From Cellulomonas sp. NS3 (lineage in GTDB: Bacteria; Actinomycetota; Actinomycetes; Actinomycetales; Cellulomonadaceae): 64,000 nt of DNA. The first letter of the stretch is position 1; each line of letters starts with the position of its first letter. The notes under the pieces were generated by a model. That model made no database searches. It had not been told where the DNA came from and saw only the letters and a program-made list of their open reading frames with translations. The position numbers and the translations under genes were made by a program. The stretch is taken from the NCBI RefSeq assembly GCF_024757985.1, contig NZ_CP103289.1, forward strand, positions 3,100,001 to 3,164,000. The letters run 5' to 3'. This document shows, in pieces, positions 9,212-17,444 of the stretch.

Positions 9212-9919
9212 CTACCCCGCGTGCGCGGCGATCAGCCAGATGGCGCTCGCGCCGGCCTCGCCGAGCTCGACCGCGCGCTCCTCCTCGGGCGCACCGCCGA
9301 GCGGTGCCCGCACCCGGACCGCCACCACGCCGGCGGCAGGCCGGAGCGCGACGACGTGCACGCGCGCGTCGAGCACGAGCCCGACCGACGCGAGGTACCG
9401 CAGCAGCTCGGGGTCGGCGTCGGAGATGCGGGCGACGACCCAGTCCCCCGCCTCCAGCCCCCACAGCACGTGCGCCGCGGGCGCCGGCACCGCGCCGTCG
9501 CGCGTCGGGATCGGGTCGCCGTGCGGGTCGCGGGTCGGGAAGCCCAGGCGCGCGTCGATCCGGTCGATCAGGAGGTCCGAGACCGCGTGCTCGAGCACCT
9601 CGGCCTCGTCGTGCACCTCGTCCCAGCCGTAGCCGAGCTCGTCCACCAGGAACGTCTCGAGCAGCCGGTGCCGGCGCACCATCGCGACCGCGTGCGCGCT
9701 CCCCGCCTCCGTGAGCTCGACCGCGCCGTAGCGCGCGTGCGACACGAGCCCCTGCTCACCGAGCCGGCGGACCGTCTCCGAGACCGTCGACGGCCCCACG
9801 CCGATCCGCTCGGCGAGCATCTTGGTCGTGACCGGCGCGTCGGACCACTCCTGCGCGGACCAGATGACCTTGAGGTAGTCCTGCGCGACGGACGTCAGCG
9901 CGCTCGGCTCGGGACTCAC
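9212..9919 (-). CDS. DtxR/MntR family metal-dependent repressor
   Basis: This 235-residue protein has an N-terminal winged helix (LAERIGVGPSTVSETVRRL), a dimerisation and metal-binding region, and a C-terminal SH3-like FeoA domain. Metal ligands typical of the family are visible in RRHRLLE and in VHDEAEVLEHAVSD. The residue equivalent to Cys102 of DtxR/IdeR is Glu, as in manganese-sensing MntR rather than iron-sensing DtxR. GTG 9919 overlaps the permease stop by 4 bp (GTGA), so it is the last gene of the metal transporter operon and probably represses it when manganese is plentiful. The family is certain; manganese specificity is inferred from the Glu and the neighbours. Confidence 0.92.
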   Translation of the reverse strand: MSPEPSALTSVAQDYLKVIWSAQEWSDAPVTTKMLAERIGVGPSTVSETVRRLGEQGLVSHARYGAVELTEAGSAHAVAMVRRHRLLETFLVDELGYGWDEVHDEAEVLEHAVSDLLIDRIDARLGFPTRDPHGDPIPTRDGAVPAPAAHVLWGLEAGDWVVARISDADPELLRYLASVGLVLDARVHVVALRPAAGVVAVRVRAPLGGAPEEERAVELGEAGASAIWLIAAHAG

Positions 9920-10845
9920 GGCGCCAGCCTAGGGGCGACGAGCTCGCGGTCCGCCGCGGCGGTCCCGGCCTCCGCGCCGTCCTGCGACGAGCGTGACGAC
10001 CGCGACGAGCGCCGCAGCAGCCCCGTGCGCGGCGCGAACGCGTACGCCGCGGTGAACACGATCCCCTGCGCGACGACGACCATGCCCGCGCTCGACGCGT
10101 CGAGGTAGTAGCTCGCGTAGAGCCCGACGACCGCGCACGCGCCCGCGAGGACCGGCGCGATCACGAGCATGCGGCTCATGCGCTCGGTCAGCAGGTAGGC
10201 CGTCGCCCCCGGGATGATGAGCATCGCGACGACGAGCACGACGCCGACCGCCTGGAGCCCGACGACGACCGTGACCGCGAGCAGCCCGAGCAGCAGCCCG
10301 CCGAGCACGCGCGGGGAGATCCCGACGGCGTGCGCGTGCGTGCGGTCGAACGCGTAGAGGGTGAGGTCCCGGCGCTTGAGCACGAGCACCGCGAACGTCA
10401 GGACCCCGAGCCCGACGACCTGCACGATGTCGACGTCCGCGACCCCGAGGACGTTGCCGAACAGGATGTGGCCGAGGTCGACCTGGCTGGGCGTCGTCGA
10501 GACCAGCACGATGCCGAGCGCGAACAGCGTCGTGAACACCACGCCGATCGACGTGTCCTCGCGCAGCCCCGACGTCTCGCGGACGAGCCCGATGAGCGCG
10601 ACCGCACCGACCCCGAAGACGAGCGCCCCGACCGCGAACGGCAGCCCCACGAGGTAGGCGAGCACCACGCCGGGAAGCACCGCGTGGGCGACGGCATCCC
10701 CGAGCAGCGACCACCCGATCAGCACGAGCCAGCACGACAGCAGCGCGCACACGACCGCGGCGACCCCCGTGACGAGCAGCGCGCGCTGCATGAACTCGTA
10801 CCCCCACGGCGCGGCGAGCCAGTCGAGCACGGGAAGGGCGCTCAT
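9916..10845 (-). CDS. Manganese/zinc ABC transporter permease
   Basis: This 309-residue ABC-3 family permease (MntB/ZnuB/TroC type) has about eight transmembrane segments. It starts with FMQRALLVTGVAAVVCALLS and has the conserved LLGDAVAHAVLPGVVLAYL and LVVAMLIIPGATAYLL segments of the family. It forms the membrane channel with the ATPase encoded just before it. ATG 10845 overlaps the ATPase stop (ATGA), and its own stop overlaps the start of the repressor gene. The last 40 residues are a Ser/Arg-rich cytoplasmic tail. Only one permease gene is present, so the channel is probably a homodimer. Confidence 0.93.
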   Translation of the reverse strand: MSALPVLDWLAAPWGYEFMQRALLVTGVAAVVCALLSCWLVLIGWSLLGDAVAHAVLPGVVLAYLVGLPFAVGALVFGVGAVALIGLVRETSGLREDTSIGVVFTTLFALGIVLVSTTPSQVDLGHILFGNVLGVADVDIVQVVGLGVLTFAVLVLKRRDLTLYAFDRTHAHAVGISPRVLGGLLLGLLAVTVVVGLQAVGVVLVVAMLIIPGATAYLLTERMSRMLVIAPVLAGACAVVGLYASYYLDASSAGMVVVAQGIVFTAAYAFAPRTGLLRRSSRSSRSSQDGAEAGTAAADRELVAPRLAP

Positions 10846-11621
10846 CGGGTCCCTCCGAAGGCCAGGGCGAGGTTCTCGGGCTGCAGGACGACCTCGGGGG
10901 CACCGCGCACGAGCACGCGCCGGTGCAGCAGGACCGCGTCGTCCGCGAGCGCCGGCAGCCCGGCGAGGTCGTGCGTCGAGACGAGCGCGGAGACCCCGTC
11001 GGCGACGAGCTCGCGCAGCAGCGCCGTGACGGAGGCCTGCGACGAGACGTCGACGCCCGCGAACGGCTCGTCGAGCAGCAGGACCTGGGCCTCCTGCGCG
11101 AGGCACCGCGCGACGAACGCGCGCTTGCGCTGACCGCCCGACAGCCGCCCGATCTGCCGGTCCGCGAGCGCGCTCAGCCCGACCCGGTCGAGCGCGAGGT
11201 CGACGGCGTCCCGGTCGCCCGCGCGCAGGCGGCGCAGCGGCCCCAGGCGCCCGTACCGGCCCTGCGCGACGACGTCGCGCACCGAGAGCGGGAACGTCCA
11301 GTCGACGTCCTCGGCCTGCGGGACGTACCCGAGCAGCGCCCGGCGCCGCGCCTGCGCGCCGTCGTGGCCGAGCACCTCGACGGTCCCGGCGTCCGGGCGG
11401 ACGATGCCCATCACCGCCTTGAGCAGGGTCGACTTGCCCGAGCCGTTGGTCCCGACGAGACCCGTGAGCCGGCCCGCCTCGACGACGAGGTCGACACCGT
11501 CGAGCGCGAGCACGTCGCGGTAGCGGACGGTGAGCCCGCGGACCGCGAGCGCCGGGGTCGACGCCGCGCCGGCCGCGCCCGTCGTCACCCTCGTGCCGGT
11601 CGTGCCCGTCGCGCCGGTCAT
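10842..11621 (-). CDS. Manganese/zinc ABC transporter ATP-binding protein
   Basis: This 259-residue ABC ATPase drives the metal permease. It shows Walker A GTNGSGKST, Q-loop YVPQAEDVDW (the family's PQ..DVDWxFP form typical of Mn/Zn importers), signature LSGGQRKRAFVARCLAQ, Walker B VLLLDEPFAGVD and the switch His in STHDL. A low-complexity Thr/Gly/Ala stretch forms the first 20 residues (ATGTTGTRVTTGAAG), so the true start may be slightly later, but ATG 11621 overlaps the upstream stop by 4 bp, which favours it. It is the second gene of the four-gene operon. Confidence 0.94.
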   Translation of the reverse strand: MTGATGTTGTRVTTGAAGAASTPALAVRGLTVRYRDVLALDGVDLVVEAGRLTGLVGTNGSGKSTLLKAVMGIVRPDAGTVEVLGHDGAQARRRALLGYVPQAEDVDWTFPLSVRDVVAQGRYGRLGPLRRLRAGDRDAVDLALDRVGLSALADRQIGRLSGGQRKRAFVARCLAQEAQVLLLDEPFAGVDVSSQASVTALLRELVADGVSALVSTHDLAGLPALADDAVLLHRRVLVRGAPEVVLQPENLALAFGGTR

Positions 11622-12550
11622 GACGCCTCCTCGCCGGCCAGGCCCTCGATGATCACGTGGACGTCGTGCTCGAGCAGGTCGAGGTAGGTCGGGACGGGGC
11701 CGTCGGGCTCCGAGAGGGAGTCGACGTAGAGCACCCCGCCGAGCCGCGCCCCGGTCTCCCGTGCGACCTGCTCCTGCGCGGTCGGCGACACGGTCGACTC
11801 GCAGAAGACCGCCGGGACGTCGCGGTCGCGCACGAGGTCGATCGCGCGCGCGACCTGCTGCGGCGTGCCCTGCCGCTCGGCGTTGACCGGCCACAGCGAC
11901 GCCTCGGCGAGCCCGGCGTCGCGCGCGAGGTAGGAGAACGCGCCCTCGCACGTCACGAGCGCGCGTCGCTCGGGCTCGAGCCCGGCGAGCTCGTCGCGCA
12001 GGCGCTCCCCCAGCGCGGTGATCCGCTCGGTGTAGGCGGTGGCGTTCGCGCGGTAGTCGGCGGCGTGCGCCGGGTCGAGATCGGCGAGGGCGCGCTCGAT
12101 GTTGGCGACGTAGGTCGCGGCGGCGTCGGGCGACATCCAGGCGTGCGGGTTGGCGTGCCCCTCGGCGGCGCCGCTCGCGATCGGCAGCGTGGCGATGCCG
12201 TCGGTCAGCGTGACGTGGGGCGCGCCGACGCGGTCGACGAAGCGGTCGAACCACGCCTCGAGGCCGAGCCCGTTGTCCAGCACGAGGTCGGCGTCCTGCG
12301 CGCGGCGCAGGTCGTCGGGCGTCGGCTCGTAGCCGTGGATCTCGGCGCCGACCTTGGTGACGGACTCGACGCGCACGTGCCCGCCGCCGACGACGCGCGC
12401 CATGTCGGCGAGGACCGTGAACGTCGCGAGCACGACCGGGCGGTCGTCGTCGGGCGCGGCGACCGCTGCGGCGCGCTCCCCCGCACCCGCGGGCGCGCAC
12501 CCGCTCAGCGCGAGTGCTGCGGCGCTCGCGAGCAGCGCGGCGCATCGCAT
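11618..12550 (-). CDS. Manganese ABC transporter substrate-binding lipoprotein
   Basis: A lipoprotein signal peptide (MRCAALLASAAALALSGC, lipobox ALSGC) is followed by a cluster A-I/TroA-type binding domain. The four metal ligands expected for manganese binders are visible in order: His in HGYEPTP, His in NPHAW, Glu in TCEGAF and Asp in YVDSLS. The protein captures metal outside the cell and hands it to the permease. The frame is open to ATGs at 12589 and 12580, but these lie inside a 16-bp perfect palindrome that looks like an operator, so ATG 12550 is preferred (310 residues). No strong ribosome site precedes any of them; a leaderless transcript is possible. First gene of the operon. Confidence 0.92.
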   Translation of the reverse strand: MRCAALLASAAALALSGCAPAGAGERAAAVAAPDDDRPVVLATFTVLADMARVVGGGHVRVESVTKVGAEIHGYEPTPDDLRRAQDADLVLDNGLGLEAWFDRFVDRVGAPHVTLTDGIATLPIASGAAEGHANPHAWMSPDAAATYVANIERALADLDPAHAADYRANATAYTERITALGERLRDELAGLEPERRALVTCEGAFSYLARDAGLAEASLWPVNAERQGTPQQVARAIDLVRDRDVPAVFCESTVSPTAQEQVARETGARLGGVLYVDSLSEPDGPVPTYLDLLEHDVHVIIEGLAGEEAS

Positions 12551-12571
12551 CGTGGCCGTGCGAAACCGAGA

Positions 12572-12587
12572 GTTCGGCATGCCGAAC
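12572..12587. promoter_or_regulatory. Probable MntR operator, 16-bp perfect palindrome
   Basis: GTTCGGCATGCCGAAC is a perfect palindrome 22 bp before the chosen start of the manganese-binding lipoprotein. Its size and symmetric core fit a binding site for a DtxR/MntR dimer, and the MntR-like gene is the last gene of the same operon. That is the usual arrangement for autoregulated repression. The link between protein and site is inferred. Confidence 0.65.
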
Positions 12588-12648
12588 ATCCTGCCACTCC
12601 CCGGGCGGGGCGCCACCGGTGCGGCGCGCCGAGCGGGCCGCTCAGCGC

Positions 12649-12669
12649 GCGGGGGCCGAGCGCCCCCGC
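12649..12669 (-). terminator. Hairpin terminator after metallophosphatase gene
   Basis: GCGGGGGC and GCCCCCGC (12649-12656 and 12662-12669) form an 8-bp stem with a 5-nt loop, starting 9 bp after the metallophosphatase stop on the same strand. It separates that gene from the metal transporter operon. Confidence 0.5.
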
Positions 12670-12677
12670 ACCCGCCG

Positions 12678-14498
12678 TCAGGAGGCCGGGTCCGCGGCCG
12701 CGTCGTCGGCGAGCTCGTCGGGCGCCGCCGAGACCGGCGCCGGACGCGGCCACGCGACCCGCGGCCCCACCGACACCGCGGCGTCGGTCCCGACCTGCAC
12801 GAGCTGGTAGTCGAGGAGGCGCGCCTCGTCCGGGTCGAAGCGCAGGACGGTGAGCTCGGCGGTGCTGCGCAGCGGACCCACCGTGGGCTGGCCCGGGGCC
12901 GCGCCCGCGGTGCTCGCGCTGACGAAGCGGATCCCCGCCCCGACCTGCTCGGGCCCGGAGCGCACGTGCTTGTGCCCCGAGAGCTGGGCGGGCACGCAGC
13001 CGCGCTCGAGCGCCGCGTCCCCGATGGGCGGGGTGTGGATGAGCAGGAGGTCGACCCGCTCGTCCTCGCACGCGACGTCGGCGAGCCGCTCGCGCGCCTC
13101 GCTGGGTGACTCGGCGCTCGACCGCGAGGTGCCGGCGCCGATCCGGGTCTCGCGCGGGTCCCGGTCGCCGAGGATGCGGACGCCGGCGACCTCGACGACC
13201 TCGCCGCCGAGGACCGTCGCGCCCGCCTTGCGGTACGCGGCCTCGGTCTCGCGCGAGTCGTGGTTGCCCGGCGACACCACGACCGGCACGCCGCCCGCGG
13301 CCCGCGCGAACGTCGTCACGCAGTACTGCTCGACAGCGGTGCCGTCGATGGTCGTGTCGCCGCCGTCGAGCAGCACGTCGGCCTCGGAGAGCTCGACGAG
13401 CGCGCGGATCACCGGGGCCATCCCGACGTTGCAGTGCAGGTCCGTGACCAGCACGAGCACGACCGGCTCGGCGGCCTCGTCGTCCTCCTGCGCGTCCTGG
13501 GCGTCGCCGGTCCGGGTCGGGGTGGCCGACGGGCTCGGCGACGCCTCCGGGGTGTCGCGGCTCGCAGGCGCGCCCTGCGCGGGGGCCACGGACGCGGCGT
13601 CCGCCGCCGGGGGGCTCGACGGCGTCGCCGGGGCGCCGTCCGGCACCGTGAACGCGGCCTGCTCGGCGTGCGCCGCCTCGATGCGCGCCGAGCGCTCGGC
13701 CCACGCCTCGTCGAGCGACTGCTCGGCGCGCGCGTAGAACTCGGTGTTCGAGCGGTAGGCCTCGACCGCGTAGGAGCCGTAGGTGTCGATGACCCCGCCC
13801 AGCCGGCCCGTGACCCGGGCGCCCTCGAGCGGGGTGCCCGCGAACACCGCGGACGCGACGGGCTGCGACTCGTGCGCACCGCCCCCGGTGCTGGCCGTCA
13901 GCACCCCCAGCCCGACCACGACGACCGTGCCGCCCGCGACGAGCCGGCGCGCCTGCGGGGCGAGCGCCGCCGCGAGCTCCTCGCGGCGCGCGTGACCGAG
14001 CAGCAGGCGGCCGAGCGCGACGAGCACGGTGACCACCGCGAGCGCCCCGAGGGTGCGCCACAGCGCGTCGGTCACGAGGGCGCGCACGGCGTCCTGCAGC
14101 GTCGCCTGCGGACCCGCGAAGAACTGCAGGTACCCCTGCAGGTCGCTGCTCAGCGCGGTCAGCGTCGTCGCCGGGTCGACCGCGGTGACGCCCGACGGGA
14201 TCTCCCGGACCGTCACCCGCGCGCCCAGGCCGAGGGGCACCGGGGAGTCGATCTCGAGCGTGCCGAGCGGGCCCAGGTCGAGCGTGACCGTGCCGTCGGT
14301 CGTCACGTCGTAGCGCGCCTCGTGCGGCCCGAGGCTCCCGTCGGCGGTCGCCGTCGTGACCCCGAAGACGAGCGACCCGAGCAGCACGAGCAGCGCCGGC
14401 ACCCCGAGGCGCAGCCAGGCCGGCAGCCGGGGGGCGGTGTCCTCGCGCGCCGGCGCGTCGTCCGCGGGCAGGTGCGCCGCGGGGTCGGGCCGGGTCAT
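12678..14498 (-). CDS. Membrane-anchored metallophosphoesterase
   Basis: This 606-residue protein has two hydrophobic helices in its first part (about 30-50 and 150-170, with a third near 195), an extended region between them, and a low-complexity Ala/Pro/Ser/Asp linker near 290-340. A calcineurin-type phosphoesterase domain follows. The metal-binding motifs are complete and in order: TDLHCN (D-x-H), GGDTT, GNHDS, LIHTPP and SGHKHV. Such domains hydrolyse phosphomono- or diesters with two metal ions; the topology places this one probably outside the membrane. The substrate cannot be read from sequence. It stands alone between a terminator and the LLM oxidoreductase gene. ATG 14498 is the only good start. 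Confidence 0.87.
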   Translation of the reverse strand: MTRPDPAAHLPADDAPAREDTAPRLPAWLRLGVPALLVLLGSLVFGVTTATADGSLGPHEARYDVTTDGTVTLDLGPLGTLEIDSPVPLGLGARVTVREIPSGVTAVDPATTLTALSSDLQGYLQFFAGPQATLQDAVRALVTDALWRTLGALAVVTVLVALGRLLLGHARREELAAALAPQARRLVAGGTVVVVGLGVLTASTGGGAHESQPVASAVFAGTPLEGARVTGRLGGVIDTYGSYAVEAYRSNTEFYARAEQSLDEAWAERSARIEAAHAEQAAFTVPDGAPATPSSPPAADAASVAPAQGAPASRDTPEASPSPSATPTRTGDAQDAQEDDEAAEPVVLVLVTDLHCNVGMAPVIRALVELSEADVLLDGGDTTIDGTAVEQYCVTTFARAAGGVPVVVSPGNHDSRETEAAYRKAGATVLGGEVVEVAGVRILGDRDPRETRIGAGTSRSSAESPSEARERLADVACEDERVDLLLIHTPPIGDAALERGCVPAQLSGHKHVRSGPEQVGAGIRFVSASTAGAAPGQPTVGPLRSTAELTVLRFDPDEARLLDYQLVQVGTDAAVSVGPRVAWPRPAPVSAAPDELADDAAADPAS

Positions 14499-14655
14499 GC
14501 GTCGAGCCTAGGTCGGGCCCACGGGCCGATCGAGCGCGGCGCCGGGTGGACCTGCGGGTGGAACCCCGTGCGCCGCACGGCCGCGTGCCGGGCGGTGCGG
14601 GGAGCGGTGCGTGCGGGGACCGGCCCGCGGGCGGACCGGTCTCCGTCCGGCCGGC

Positions 14656-15429
14656 TCAGCGGCGCGAGTCCCGCCACGCGACCCACTCGTGGGTCAGCGA
14701 CAGGTCGAAGTCCGGTCCCCCGGCGCTCACGGTGAACAGCGTCACGCCGGCCGCGACGAGCTCGTCCGCGACCTCACCCGGGGGCGCCTGCACGGCGACC
14801 GAACGCTCGACCTGCGACGCGTCACGCCCGACGGCCTCGCCGTGCTCGTCGAGGATCGCGCTCTTGCGCCGCAGCGTCTCGACGTCGCCGAACGAGTGCC
14901 ACGCGTCGGCGTGCTGCGCGACGATCCGCAGCGTCTTCTTCTCGCCGCCGCCGCCGATGAGGATCGGGATGTCCCGCGTCGGCACCGGGTTCGACTTCTG
15001 CCACCGCGCCTTGATCCGCGGCAGCGCCTCACCGAGGTCCGCGATCCGCGAGCCGGCGGTCCCGAACTCGTAGCCGAACTCGTCGTAGTCCTTCTCGAAC
15101 CAGCCCGCGCCGATCCCGAGGATCAGGCGCCCGCCCGAGATGTGGTCGACCGTCCGGGCCATGTCCGCGAGCAGCTCGGGGTTGCGGTAGGAGTTGCAGG
15201 TCACGAGCGCACCGATCTCGACGCGGCTCGTCTGCTCGGCCCACGCGCCCAGCATCGTCCAGCACTCGAAGTGCTTGCCGTCCGGGTCGCCGTAGAGCGG
15301 GAAGAAGTGGTCCCAGTTGAAGATGATGTCGACGCCCGCGTCCTCGGCGGCGCGGACGGCGTCGCGGAGCTGGGCGTAGTCGGCGTGCTGCGGCTGGAGC
15401 TGGACCCCGATGCGGATGTCATGCGTCAT
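14656..15429 (-). CDS. LLM-class F420-dependent oxidoreductase
   Basis: This 257-residue TIM-barrel protein is of the luciferase-like family in which actinobacterial members use coenzyme F420. Family marks include an IRIGVQLQPQHADY start, FNWDHFFPL, the LGIGAGWFEKDYDEFGYEFG segment and the RDIPILIGGGGEKKTLRIVAQHADAW-type block, a cofactor-binding region (first 16 residues RDIPILIGGGGEKKTL). It probably transfers hydride to or from a small organic substrate that cannot be named. ATG 15429 (MTHDIRIG) is preferred over an in-frame ATG at 15465 because homology-like sequence begins there. The neighbours give no functional hint. Confidence 0.9.
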   Translation of the reverse strand: MTHDIRIGVQLQPQHADYAQLRDAVRAAEDAGVDIIFNWDHFFPLYGDPDGKHFECWTMLGAWAEQTSRVEIGALVTCNSYRNPELLADMARTVDHISGGRLILGIGAGWFEKDYDEFGYEFGTAGSRIADLGEALPRIKARWQKSNPVPTRDIPILIGGGGEKKTLRIVAQHADAWHSFGDVETLRRKSAILDEHGEAVGRDASQVERSVAVQAPPGEVADELVAAGVTLFTVSAGGPDFDLSLTHEWVAWRDSRR

Positions 15430-15528
15430 GCGAGCGACCCTAGGGCCCGCGCGCGGGTGCCACATCTCGCGCGGGCGCGGTCGGGCGCACGGCCCGGGGC
15501 CCCGGCCGACGACCCGGCGCCGGCGGTC

Positions 15529-17301
15529 CTACTGGTACGTGACCAGGTCCGGGACCGGCTGGACCTGCATGGTCTGCACCGGGTCGAGCATGGGCACGTC
15601 CTCGTCGTAGAAGTTCTTCCAGCCCCACCGCAGCTGGGGCTGGGCACCCTCGCGCAGACGCGCCCACGTGCCGGCCTTCGCGGGCTGGCCGCCCTGGCCG
15701 TCGACGTGCACGAGCAGCGCGAGCTCGTCGTGGCTCAGGTCGAGCCGCTCGCGCTCGGTGATCATGCGCGGCTGGAACTGGTGCAGGACGAGCATCTTCT
15801 GCGGCAGGGCCCGCTCGCGCGTGAAGGCCGCGAGCCACGCGATGACGGCGTTGACCTCGTCGACGCCGACGGACCCGATCTGGCGCAGGTGCACCTGGTC
15901 GGGCGCGAGGCGCCACTCCGGGTCGAGCGCGAGCCCGACGTGCGGCAGCGCGAGCAGCTCGGCGTACGCCTGGGCCTGCGTCACGAAGTCGGTGCGACCG
16001 GGCTGCAGGTCGAGGATCACGAGCATCCCGGCGGCCCCGGCGGCGTCCACGAGCGGGCGCAGGTCCTCGACCGCGCGGCGGCGCGAGTAGCTGCCGTCCG
16101 CCTCGGCGCCGCTCGACGCGATCGTCGCGATGATCTCGAGCGTCGGGACGACCGTGTCCGACGTCAGCGTCCGGTAGGGCGCGGCGTGGGCGTCGGCGCG
16201 CGCGAGCGTCGCGGGGACGTCCTGCTCGCCGAGCACGCCGAGCGCGCCGGTGCCGGGGGTGCCGTACAGGGCGACGTACCGCTTGCCGGGCTGGCCGGGG
16301 AGCGTGGGGAAGACGAGCTGGCCGCCGCCCGGCAGCTGCACCCCCGTGGCCGCCGACGCGACGCGGGGGGCGAGGAGCTCGGGGGTCCCGAACGCCGAGC
16401 CCAGCGCGAGCACGGCCTGCGGGGCGGCCGCAGCGAGGGCCTCGACGCTCGCGGCGGTCGCGCGCGGGTCGCCGCCGGGCACCACCGCGACCGGGACACC
16501 CGCGGCGCGCGCGGTCGCCAGCGCCGCGAGGTGCGTCGGCGAGCCGTCGGTCAGCACGAGCGCGCCGGAGGGTGCGGTGGGGCGGTCGACCCGCGGGAGG
16601 GCCCCGGACGCTCCCGTCGAGGGGCGGGCGGTGGGCGACGCGGCGTCGGCCGGCGCGTCCGGCACGAGCACCGCGGTCTGCTCCGCGGCGAGCCCGACGA
16701 CCGCCTCGACCTCCTGGCCCGCGGCGACCGGCTGGACGGCGCCGAAGTCCGCGGCGGCGGCGTCCGCGAGCGCGTCCGGCAGCGCGTCGACCCCGTCGAC
16801 CCCGGCGGCCGGGACGACAACGTCGACCCGGCTGCCCTCCGGCACGGTCGAGGACCCGAGCGTCAGCGCCGCATGGGTGCCGAGCCGCTCGAGCTCCGCG
16901 GCCAGGTCGGCGTCCGGCGCACCCGCGCCCGTGAGCAGCACCGGGGCACCGAGCCGGACCGCCGCCGACCCGGCGAGCAGCACCGCACGCGCGTCGTCGG
17001 CGGGGGCGAGGACGACCGCCGGCGCGGCCGTGAACAGCGCGCGGCTCGTCGCGAGCGCGACCGCCTCCGGTGCGCCGTCGGGCACGAGCGTCACCGGAGC
17101 GCCGGGGGCCTGCGCCTGCGCCGCGAGACGCTCGGACGACGGGCTCGCGCTCGCCCCGTCGGTCCGGCTGGGCCGCGGCGAGGGGTCCGCGGTGCAGGCG
17201 GCGAGCGCCACGACCGCCCCGGCGGCCACGAGCGCCAGCGCGGCACGGCCGGGGCGACGACGGCTCGGCACGGGCAGGTCGGCAGGTCCTCGGAACGGCA
17301 C
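15529..17301 (-). CDS. Large lipoprotein of unknown function, TIM-barrel-like C-terminus
   Basis: A lipoprotein signal (RRRPGRAALALVAAGAVVALAAC) with an LAAC lipobox starts a protein of about 590 residues exported and anchored to the membrane. The first half has several alternating strand-helix units of the kind LVPDGAPEAVALATSRALF and GALVLTDGSPTHLAALATAR, which resemble the repeated Rossmann-like units of cell-wall-binding type 2 repeats. The second half contains MLVILDLQPGRTDF, VGLALDPEWRL and KMLVLHQFQPRM, strand ends with Asp/Glu/Gln reminiscent of a TIM-barrel hydrolase. GTG 17301 has GGGAG 5 nt upstream; GTG 17337 is an alternative. I do not recognise the family. It is divergent from the GST-like gene. 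Confidence 0.75.
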   Translation of the reverse strand: MPFRGPADLPVPSRRRPGRAALALVAAGAVVALAACTADPSPRPSRTDGASASPSSERLAAQAQAPGAPVTLVPDGAPEAVALATSRALFTAAPAVVLAPADDARAVLLAGSAAVRLGAPVLLTGAGAPDADLAAELERLGTHAALTLGSSTVPEGSRVDVVVPAAGVDGVDALPDALADAAAADFGAVQPVAAGQEVEAVVGLAAEQTAVLVPDAPADAASPTARPSTGASGALPRVDRPTAPSGALVLTDGSPTHLAALATARAAGVPVAVVPGGDPRATAASVEALAAAAPQAVLALGSAFGTPELLAPRVASAATGVQLPGGGQLVFPTLPGQPGKRYVALYGTPGTGALGVLGEQDVPATLARADAHAAPYRTLTSDTVVPTLEIIATIASSGAEADGSYSRRRAVEDLRPLVDAAGAAGMLVILDLQPGRTDFVTQAQAYAELLALPHVGLALDPEWRLAPDQVHLRQIGSVGVDEVNAVIAWLAAFTRERALPQKMLVLHQFQPRMITERERLDLSHDELALLVHVDGQGGQPAKAGTWARLREGAQPQLRWGWKNFYDEDVPMLDPVQTMQVQPVPDLVTYQ

Positions 17302-17444
17302 AGCACTCCCGGGTGACGAGGTCGTGGACGTCGCCACTCTAGGTCTCCGGGCACACCGGGGCAGACCGGGCGGTCGGCCGCCCGCGGCTCCTCGACGGCC
17401 ACCTCGCCCGGGCGGCGCCCCGTCCGCCGGGAGAGGATCGGGCC

